From Symsagittifera roscoffensis (taxonomy: Eukaryota > Xenacoelomorpha > Acoela > Convolutidae): a stretch of 64,000 nucleotides of DNA. This document shows, in pieces, positions 33,216 to 41,900 of the stretch (its first letter is position 1; each line of letters opens with the position of its first letter). The stretch lies in the NCBI RefSeq assembly GCF_963678635.1, contig NC_087070.1:40181831-40245830 (forward strand). Direction: 5' to 3'. The translations under genes were made by a program, and so were the position numbers. The notes under the pieces were generated by a model. It made no database searches. It worked only from the letters and a program-made list of their open reading frames with translations, and was not told the origin of the DNA.

Positions 33216-33914
33216 TTGAGAAAGGAGCGAAAAGAAAAATTTGACTGTTTCAATAAACTTTGGAAATACCGGAAACTACCCGTGGTTTACTTAAACATAT
33301 ACCAAAGAGATATAGGAGTGCGTAAGTGGTATCTAGAAGGCTACTTTCATTTCCACTGGCTTGAAATGCAGCAGGTCGGAGAAGTACATACAGAACCAGC
33401 TTATACAGAATACCGAACAGTTCGCCACAAATTACCTCGGCTTAAAGTGATAGTTAATGACATAAACGAAATATGGTTAATCGATTTGGCATATGTTGAT
33501 AAACTAGCAAAATACAACAAAGATATCAAATAATTTTTACTTGCAGTAGATTGCATGTCCCGTTATCTTCGCGTGCAGCCACTGAAATCAAAGTATGCCA
33601 CAACAACTGCAGAAGCGTTCAATCAAATGATAAAGACAGAGAAACCAAAAAAAGTCTGGGTAGATAAAGGCACAGAGTTCAAGGGGTCATTCAAAACTTT
33701 ATGTGAGAAAAAGGGCATCAAAACATACACAACAGAGAGTGAAAAATAGTCCGCTTTCGCCGAGAGGATTATTCGATCACTAAAAAGTTTGATTTATAAG
33801 TATTTGGAGGCCAAATGGACCTACTCTTACATCGATAAGCTTCAAGACTTTCTCAACACAATAATTCGAGAACAAACGGCGTCATCAAATTAGCCCCCAA
33901 TAAAGTGACAAAAA
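33216..33914 (+). pseudogene. DDE integrase, Polinton/Maverick-like, broken and gap-truncated
   Basis: One frame with two single stop codons (ending at 33,533 and 33,749) encodes an rve-type integrase core: NDINEIWLIDLAYVDKLAKY (first Asp), KKVWVDKGTEFKGSFKTL (second Asp), FAERIIRSLKSLIYKYLEA (Glu). The overall style, with a short core and an 'LAKYN' loop, resembles the cellular integrase of Polinton/Maverick elements; a retroviral-type origin cannot be excluded. The 3' end runs into Ns. Confidence 0.7.
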
Positions 33915-34114
33915 NNNNNNNNNNNNNNNNNNNNNNNNNNNNNNNNNNNNNNNNNNNNNNNNNNNNNNNNNNNNNNNNNNNNNNNNNNNNNNNNNNNNNN
34001 NNNNNNNNNNNNNNNNNNNNNNNNNNNNNNNNNNNNNNNNNNNNNNNNNNNNNNNNNNNNNNNNNNNNNNNNNNNNNNNNNNNNNNNNNNNNNNNNNNNN
34101 NNNNNNNNNNNNNN
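33915..34114. other. Assembly gap of 200 N
   Basis: Exactly 200 N, the usual placeholder size, so the true distance is unknown. The integrase fragment and the upstream side of the giant retroelement are only linked by scaffolding. Confidence 0.98.
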
Positions 34115-34647
34115 GTGACTGCCCTGAGGAAATTAGTAAGTCTAGCTCGGGCAGTCCGAAGGCAGATAGGTAACACAGTACTCGGTGGGTGCAATAGACG
34201 CCCACTTGAGAAAATTACAGCCTTAAAATTTTGTCTGCTTGGTGCAGCACCATGCAGGGAAAGCTTTTTCTTTAAAAGACAAGCTCGGCTATTGTACTGC
34301 GATCGACTAAAGTACAATACACATACGTTTTCCATAAAAATATTCTCAGTCTGTCATTTTTGGTTTCAAATCAACATAATTTGTGCTTGATTGGGTAGTG
34401 AATACACTATCTTTTAAATTGACTGATAACATCATATTGTGCTAGTTTTCAAATCTTACCACCGATAATCGGTTAAGTGTGAATAAATTTTATACGAACT
34501 GTACTCTGATAACATACAGGGATTCGTGGTCACTATTTAATAGAATCTGGTGAAATTTATTGTGTTGTGTCATTATTATTGTTAATAAAATTATAAGGTC
34601 TCTAGCAATTGAGTCAAGAGTAGGCATTGGAAAGTGACAAATAGAGA
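34115..34647. other. Leader region upstream of giant Gag
   Basis: AT-rich DNA directly before the Gag start. A 5' LTR and primer-binding site would be expected here, but I found no stretch repeated downstream of 51,272. Any LTR could be partly in the gap. Confidence 0.4.
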
Positions 34648-37098
34648 ATGAGTCTAGACAAGTCAAGGATACCAAAACGAGGTAATAGCTCTAGGAAATT
34701 CATACCTGAAAAGCAAAGAAAAACGATGACCGATCCTTTCGTGGATTGGATCAAGCGATCCCGGTCTGACAAGAGGGGGACGGTTTCAGGCAGAATGGTT
34801 GAAACGAGAAGTCAGAAGACCTCAGAAGAGCGAAGAGAACTGTTAGAAGTGGAGGTCAATACGGACCAGACCATGAATGACAACCAGGAAGTAAATGGAC
34901 TGGAAGGAAGAGGCAGAAGGCTGGCGAGTGAATCTACCCCGGTAGAACAAGGCCATGATTTTGCCACTTCCACCGGGACATTGGATCGGGAAGAGATGTC
35001 GGAACTGTCCGACATCTCAACTGAAGTAGCGGCAACGAGAAGATCTCCGACAGACAACACTATGATGGCAGGCGGAACTGGGAAACAAACAACGTCATCA
35101 TCGTTCTCAGAAAGAATGAAGAACACCTTCGGAAACATCTTTCCATTCACCATGGGAGGAGGCGCGGGGAACGAAGTTGAAACCCAGGAGGAAGAGGATG
35201 AAGAGGAGCAAGGGGACTTTGGATCTCAAGTCAGCCTCAATAGCTCGATCCACGAGAGTGAGACACACATCGGAAGAGAGACTGGAACCATGGACAAAGT
35301 TGGTGTAGTGACAACGATAAGCAAAGAGGCAAACACACAGGGCCAGTCAAAGGACTTCGCGATTAGGACAAATTCGGAGCCACAACCTGGAGAGAGTAGA
35401 ACCAGAGGGCTTGGCAACGCGTTAATGGATCCTGAAATAAATCATGAAAAGACGTTGAAGCAGAGAGTCAAGGCCCGGATCTCGACAAGCACGAAGTTAC
35501 CTGGGACCGACAGGGTTACACCACCACTAGTGACGCCACTCATGGATAACGGGGCAGCACTAGAGGAAGCCTTAAACAACATAGTGGACAGTTTAGGAGA
35601 ACAAAATGAACAGATGTCGATAAGGATGAGTGAACTAGAAAGAGCAGTTCACATTGAAAGAGAAAGTCTGCGGGAAGAAATAAACCGCAACAGACAAGAA
35701 GTTGGCAGAAGCGAAAAACGCTTGAAAGAAAGGACGGACGAACATATGACGAGGAACTTGTCGCGAATGACAAGAGAGGCGGAACAGAGGGAGTTACGCT
35801 TAAGAGTCGACATGGAGAAGTTAAGAATTCAGCAAGAGAAGTCTCTTGGGACTCTTGACACAAAGATAGACGCGATGATGGAGAGGCGAACTCAGGCAAT
35901 CATGGATAGGTTGGACGGGCTACTAAGCAACAAGAGTGGACCAAAAGAAGGAGAGCCGAACTCGGGAGGTCCCAGCAGGGAACCGAGGGTGAATTTCAAT
36001 GAACATCAAAGGAGGAAGACGTATGGATCCACTAGAGGCAGGGGCAGTTCATCAGGCTATGCCACAAGGGGTAATACAGCATGGGGCCCGAACAGTAGAG
36101 CAAGTTCAACGGGGAACAGACAAACCTCGAACGAACGACCAACGCAAAGCACACATGCGACTGGGAGAAGTGATTCTGGCAACAGGGGGTATACAAGCCC
36201 GAGGAGGAGTCATATGGGCCAAGCGGGAAACGCTCATGGTGATTCGGATTGCAGGGATGCACCGCACACAGAGCCTTCGACAAGGTGTGAGGACACTCAA
36301 GCGGGACACTCAAGGGATGCTACGGCAATGGCCACAGCATTTGAACCCCTGAACAGGTCTTTGGAGACATTCCTGACGAGGTTATCTAGAACCAATGAAC
36401 GCAGTGAGAAGTCCAGAAGAGTCTTTAAGAAGCCAAGATGCTACAAAGACGAATCTGATGGCTGTATTGATACCTGGATAGAGGTAAGGAATCTGCATTT
36501 CGAGGAAGAGGACTTGTCGGAGAGACAGGAATGCAGCGCGCTCACCAGCAACTTAGAAGGGACAGCCCTGAACTGTGTCATGGCCAAGAAACAGTATCAA
36601 CGTGACACTGCTGAGAAAATCTTCGAAATCTTGTTAAACCGTTTCGGATCAGGGTTGCAGGGGCACCAGGCGATGATGCGCTTCGAGAAACGGAGGCAAC
36701 GAGAAGATGAAACAATAGACAAGTTTCTCGATGATTTGGAAATGCTGAGAAGACGCAGCCAACCGGATGAGTCAAACCGAAGGATGAACCTGGCCGTAAC
36801 CTCAAAATTCATCGATGGTGTGAAAAATGATGAACTTCGTACGATGCTAGCAACGCATTACACACCACTATCAACTAATGCGCCAACACCGGAGGAGTTG
36901 AGGCTCAAATCAAAAGAGTATCTTTTGTTGAAACCTCCTTCGAGATCTGGATATTACAAGAACAATTATGGCAATTTTAACAACGGACCAGCAAACCAAG
37001 GGAATAATTGGTACAAACCGAGGGATGATATGGACAAGAGACGCTCTTGTGCTAATTGCAGTTCAACAGACCATCATGTGTCAGCATGCCAAGCTTAA
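34648..37098 (+). CDS. Gag-like protein of giant retroelement
   Basis: 816 residues from ATG. An acidic and Ser/Thr-rich, probably disordered N-terminal third (to about residue 300) is followed by a long Glu/Arg-rich coiled coil at about 304-430 and a Gly/Ser/Arg-rich linker. A capsid-like Gag domain follows at about 594-764 (LNRFGSGLQGHQAMMRFEKR and IDGVKNDELRTML), then a CCHC zinc knuckle, CANCSSTDHHVSAC, starting at residue 801. Gag forms the particle and binds RNA. The frame stops at TAA (37,096) just after this knuckle, and a second knuckle lies immediately beyond in the same frame, so the stop may be a mutation or a readthrough signal. Confidence 0.85.
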   Translation: MSLDKSRIPKRGNSSRKFIPEKQRKTMTDPFVDWIKRSRSDKRGTVSGRMVETRSQKTSEERRELLEVEVNTDQTMNDNQEVNGLEGRGRRLASESTPVEQGHDFATSTGTLDREEMSELSDISTEVAATRRSPTDNTMMAGGTGKQTTSSSFSERMKNTFGNIFPFTMGGGAGNEVETQEEEDEEEQGDFGSQVSLNSSIHESETHIGRETGTMDKVGVVTTISKEANTQGQSKDFAIRTNSEPQPGESRTRGLGNALMDPEINHEKTLKQRVKARISTSTKLPGTDRVTPPLVTPLMDNGAALEEALNNIVDSLGEQNEQMSIRMSELERAVHIERESLREEINRNRQEVGRSEKRLKERTDEHMTRNLSRMTREAEQRELRLRVDMEKLRIQQEKSLGTLDTKIDAMMERRTQAIMDRLDGLLSNKSGPKEGEPNSGGPSREPRVNFNEHQRRKTYGSTRGRGSSSGYATRGNTAWGPNSRASSTGNRQTSNERPTQSTHATGRSDSGNRGYTSPRRSHMGQAGNAHGDSDCRDAPHTEPSTRCEDTQAGHSRDATAMATAFEPLNRSLETFLTRLSRTNERSEKSRRVFKKPRCYKDESDGCIDTWIEVRNLHFEEEDLSERQECSALTSNLEGTALNCVMAKKQYQRDTAEKIFEILLNRFGSGLQGHQAMMRFEKRRQREDETIDKFLDDLEMLRRRSQPDESNRRMNLAVTSKFIDGVKNDELRTMLATHYTPLSTNAPTPEELRLKSKEYLLLKPPSRSGYYKNNYGNFNNGPANQGNNWYKPRDDMDKRRSCANCSSTDHHVSACQA

Positions 37099-37107
37099 AA
37101 ACAAGGC

Positions 37108-38901
37108 ATGAAAGCAATAGGCTTTAGCCTCGAGGACGAAGATGCGTCAGAATTGGACCATGAGGATTTCATGAGAGGAGTAATAGCGAAATTCGGCCCG
37201 AGGTGTTTCTTTTGCAACTTAGAAGGTCATTTTGAATCAGATTGTCCGAAATTCTCGGATGCAGTGGCAGACATCAAGCATCCAAGACATGAAGAAGCTT
37301 TGTCAGGAGTGAAAGCCAGCAAGGCTCGACTTTTGAGTGAAGCGGAGGCACGCAGAAAGGATAAACCTCAAGAGCTGGCGGCAAAGAAGATGCAAGCGGT
37401 AACAGAGGAAGCACGTGAACCGGAACCAGCAACTGCGGCCGATGACTTCAAAATCGATTATAGGGCAGCTGCGAGGGATGCTATAAATAGAGTACAGCAG
37501 GAACTAGTGACGAAAGAGATTGAACAAAAGGTGAAAATCGAGCTGGAGAATGAAAAATTACAGGAGCAACTGAACGCCTTCGAAGCAACGGAAGTTGAAG
37601 AGGCAAAAGCACCAAGCAGCTTGAGCATGAAACTTAATGTTATCTCTGGTCAGAGGTTCGGTATAGCACCGCGAGGAAGTAAAATACAGTCGATAATCTC
37701 GGTGGCAGGGCATCAGGTAATCAGAAATCTGAGTGAACCGTCTGAGTTCACTTTGATGCATTTGGACACATATGCAGACTATCTGAGGCAGATGGAGCCA
37801 CGCACCGAGTCGAGGGTTGTGAGGGCACTACTAACGACGGGTGGCCCTCGCATGAAGAAAATTCATGGACGCTACCTAGAAGTCTATGGGCCGTATCAAG
37901 TGATGCTGAACGTGGATGGGATCAGTATCTACACCAGGACTTATGTAACAACAGATGATGACCAAATAGGGCAGATCTATTTGAGAGAAGAGGAACTCAA
38001 AGTCCACAAGATAGGCCATGACGCCATGATGGAACAAGACGCAGTACACATTGGATATGAAGCAGATGTGACAGCACATCTGCTCGACACCAACGGAACA
38101 AAAATTGGAGTCACAGGGCTTCTGGACACAGGAGCGGTAGTGAGTGTGATGCCGATAAGAACTTGGGAAAGAATGGGCTTCACGCGGGAAGATCTAATTC
38201 CAACGAATATCCGACTGGCCGCAGCCAATCGAGGGGCTATCTACGTAGCCGGAAGAACACCAATAACGGTCCTCCACATGGGAGGACGGGATCTTTGGAT
38301 GAGCTTCCTGGTGGTAGAGAATCTGGACGATGCCGACCAATTCATCTTGGGCAGAGATTTTGCCAGGAATTTTGACGTGATGATTGACTTGAACAACGGT
38401 CTGATACGGATTAGAAACCCAGACCGAAAGTATGTTAAGAGACCAATTAATAGGATAATAACAGACGAAAGCAAGGTACCAATTTTTTTGGATAGAAAAG
38501 TAAAATTACAACCAGGACAAGCTGTAGTAGCAATTTTTAGAATGAGAAATCTAAATTCGTTGAGCGATAGTAAATTAGTACCGAATCCAAATAGTCAGAG
38601 TTCGGTGATTTTAGGCCGGAGCTTCTCGGTAACGCGAAACGGACTGTGTGTCAGTGTGTTGTTGAACACACTGGACACCACGGTTTCAATCCAGCGTGGA
38701 AAGAAGCTTGGCTACGCTTTGCCGATGAGGACCGACTATGAGGAGACAAAAAACTTGAAGAAATATAGTGTAAAAGGCTGTCCTTATCATGCCAATAAAG
38801 ATAAAATTTTAAAGAGGTTGTTTCATAAATTGTTTTCATTGAAATCCGACACAGATCAATCTGCTCGAATTTTCCGGAACGCCCCTCGTCATATGAACTA
38901 G
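37108..38901 (+). CDS. Second zinc knuckle and aspartic protease of giant retroelement
   Basis: 597 residues, in the same frame as Gag and separated from it by one TAA. A second CCHC knuckle, CFFCNLEGHFESDC, begins at residue 33. A Lys/Glu/Ala-rich helical stretch follows (about 60-170). The retropepsin core starts near residue 325, with the active-site LLDTGAVVSVMP (DTGA at 340-343) and the partner motif QFILGRDF. The protease would cut the polyprotein. The end is displaced by a short deletion: compared with the duplicate at 44.5-45.4 kb, this copy lacks 10 nt near 38,850, which throws the frame out before RT. Confidence 0.85.
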   Translation: MKAIGFSLEDEDASELDHEDFMRGVIAKFGPRCFFCNLEGHFESDCPKFSDAVADIKHPRHEEALSGVKASKARLLSEAEARRKDKPQELAAKKMQAVTEEAREPEPATAADDFKIDYRAAARDAINRVQQELVTKEIEQKVKIELENEKLQEQLNAFEATEVEEAKAPSSLSMKLNVISGQRFGIAPRGSKIQSIISVAGHQVIRNLSEPSEFTLMHLDTYADYLRQMEPRTESRVVRALLTTGGPRMKKIHGRYLEVYGPYQVMLNVDGISIYTRTYVTTDDDQIGQIYLREEELKVHKIGHDAMMEQDAVHIGYEADVTAHLLDTNGTKIGVTGLLDTGAVVSVMPIRTWERMGFTREDLIPTNIRLAAANRGAIYVAGRTPITVLHMGGRDLWMSFLVVENLDDADQFILGRDFARNFDVMIDLNNGLIRIRNPDRKYVKRPINRIITDESKVPIFLDRKVKLQPGQAVVAIFRMRNLNSLSDSKLVPNPNSQSSVILGRSFSVTRNGLCVSVLLNTLDTTVSIQRGKKLGYALPMRTDYEETKNLKKYSVKGCPYHANKDKILKRLFHKLFSLKSDTDQSARIFRNAPRHMN

Positions 38902-38918
38902 ATTCTGACAAACCGGTT

Positions 38919-41900
38919 TTGCCAGAAATAGAACATTTAAAAGGAAAAATAGGTGAGGGAGATTTTGAAAAATTGCGGGACGTTTTATATCGGAACGCTG
39001 ATGTATTTTCGAAACATAAAGCGGACATCGGTTGCTGTAACTTCGTAGAACACGAAATTGAGCTGGAAGTAGGTGCCGTTCCGCACAGAGAGGGCGCGAG
39101 ACGAATGACACCACACAAATCGGAAGCGTGCCGAGCGGAAATAGAAATGTTGCTTGAATACGACAAGATAGAACCCTCTAAATCGCCATGGGCTTGCGGG
39201 GTAGTAATGGCGAAAAAGAAAGGGGGGCAGCTTAGATTTTGTTGCGACTTTCGTTACTTGAACGCGGTAACAATAAAAGATGCGTACCCGATACCGCGAA
39301 TAGACGAGAGCCTATCTAAACTTGGTGATGCCAAGTTCTTCACCACATTGGACTTAGGTTCTGCCTTCTGGCAGGTCCCTCTGCGAAAGAAGGACAGAGA
39401 GAAAACCGGATTCGCGTGCGAATTGGGGTTGTACCAGTGGAAGAGGATGCCCTTCGGCTTGTGCAATGCAACAGCAACTTTTCAAAGGCTGATGGCTCAG
39501 GCTTTGACAGGAGTGACCAAAAAGTACGGGAATCTCTTGATGTGCTACGTGGATGACGTATTCATAGCGACACCGACCCTGGAGGATCACATTGATTGGC
39601 TCGATGAGGTCTTCGGATGTATGAAAAGAGCAGGCTTGAAATGCAAACCATCGAAATGTGAAATCCTTAGGGATTCGATCAAGTACCTGGGAAGAATGGT
39701 GGACAGGCATGGTGTGAGGCCAGATCCGGAAGCAGTAGAGGCTGTGCTGACATGGAAGGCTCCGAGGACGGACACACAGCTAATGAGTTTCCTGGGGTTT
39801 GCCAATTATTACCGTGAATTCATTAAAGGATATGCGGACAAGGTGTACCCGATGCAGAAGCTGATGCGCAACAAAGGGAAAAAGTTCGAATGGAACGATG
39901 AGGCACAGGTTGCTTTCGAGAACATAAAGCGGGAACTGTGCGAAGCGCCAGTGCTGGGCATGCCTACAGAAAAGGGCATGTATGTTCTCGACACAGACGC
40001 ATCGGTGGTGGCCATCTCAGGAATCTTGCATCAAGAGCAAGAATGGAACGGAAGAACGGTTCTCCGTCCCATTGCATACGGCAGCAAGGTCTTGAGTGAC
40101 ACAGAGATGAAATATGGCGCACCAAAGGCAGAAATGTTTGCAGTAGTCACCTTCGTGGAAAAGTACCGTGCATACTTGGGGAGCGCTCCCTTCAAGTTAC
40201 GCGTGGACAACAGAGCGTTATCCTGGTTGAAAACCTACTCGATGGATCAGAGTTATATTGGTAGATGGATAGTAAGATTGGATGGCTACCATATGATAAT
40301 CGAACATAGGATGCGTGATAAACACCAGAATGCTGACAGCCTCAGCAAGAAAACTGAGTTCTATGAAAGATTGGAGCAGAAACAGGCCAATCAGGCGGAA
40401 ATAAAGGAGGGATTCTCGTTTCTGGACAAAGAAACTTATGAAGCGCTTCCCTTGACGAGATGGTTGGATAATTCTGGACATCCAATTCCAGGGCACCCTG
40501 AGCTACCTGTAGAGAAAGCAGCCGAGATAAAGATCCTGTCCAAGGAGGATCCCCTCCCCTTGGATTTGTTGCTGCGCTCGAACCTGGTCCAGCAAGAACT
40601 CTCTCGCATGAATATAAACAGCCTCTCATTATTGGATAAAATGGTGCAAGTCACACCACAAGTGATGCGGATGCTGGGTGGTTTGTTAGAAAGAGAAGTG
40701 ACCAGAGATGACCCCGAGTGGACAGCAGCAGTGGCATCGCTAACAGTCAGTGAGAAGGTGAAGATCATGCCGTCCAGACGACAGCACGAAGAGAACGAAA
40801 GGGATTGTAGGACAATAGTTCAGCAACTAGTATCCTCAATACCCCAAGAGATTTTAACAAGTACTTCTTACAGACAGAAAGAACAGGGGAGCAGCAAGCG
40901 AAAGAAAACCGTCACCTTTGTGGACCGGGATAAAGAGGGTGAAGTTGTAGAACAAAATCTGCTGCAAGACTATTTGTCCGGGGAGAAGGATGAGGAGAAA
41001 AACCAGCGATCACAAGATCAAAACCCGGGACAAGTAAATTTGTCCGGGGAGTCTGAGATAGACGAGAAAATTCCTGATGAGAAACAGGACCTAGAGAACA
41101 AGGTTTTGTCCGGGGAGTTCAGATGGATGCGAAGAAAGTACAGACATGATCTGGAGGAGAGCGCAGTCTCCAGCACAACCTCTTGGACGGATGATGATTC
41201 CCGAAACTCAGGAATGGATACCTATTCCGACAGGAATTCGACCTCGGGATCAGAATTGTCAGAACTAGCGATACACACGCTACTAGTGGAAACTCGGGCA
41301 AGGGACTTGGACAGAGAAGTGTACCAGGATCCTGACAGTGATCGCTACCTAATACAAAGCGAAAGAGTCTTTGACAACGCAGCGGATGACTTAGAAACGA
41401 TAGCGGTATCGAAACGCTCGATAAGCCTGTTGCCGCAGAAAGAGGCAGTCAGGACTGATCTTCAACCGTTTCAGCAAGAAACACAACCGTTGGCGAAGAT
41501 TTGGTGCGTTAAGATGGAAGAAGACACACATCAACCCAACGAGCTGAATAGCCAGATGAGGATCATGAAGACGTATTTGAAGGCGAGATACAGACTCTCG
41601 GACCTTCTAAGGGCGCAGAGAAATGATCGCATGACAAGCAACCTAAAAAGGTGGATAGAAAACGGTGCACCTGACAAAGGTGACCTGGAAAAAGACAGCT
41701 ATAGGATCCTGAGACAATACTTCATGCAGAAAGAGGGGAGATTATATCTGAACAAGGACGGGATCGTGGCTTGCAGGAGAAGAGAAGAAGACAAGGTCTT
41801 ATACAAATATAACGCGATAGTGTTGCCGCAACTCTATCAGACAGAACTATTATTCAGGTCGCATGATCAGATGGGCCATCAAGGGATCGACAAAGTGTAT

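Noticed and set aside
33885-34390. Several open frames across the first gap
   Set aside because: They are open only because unknown bases cannot contain stops.
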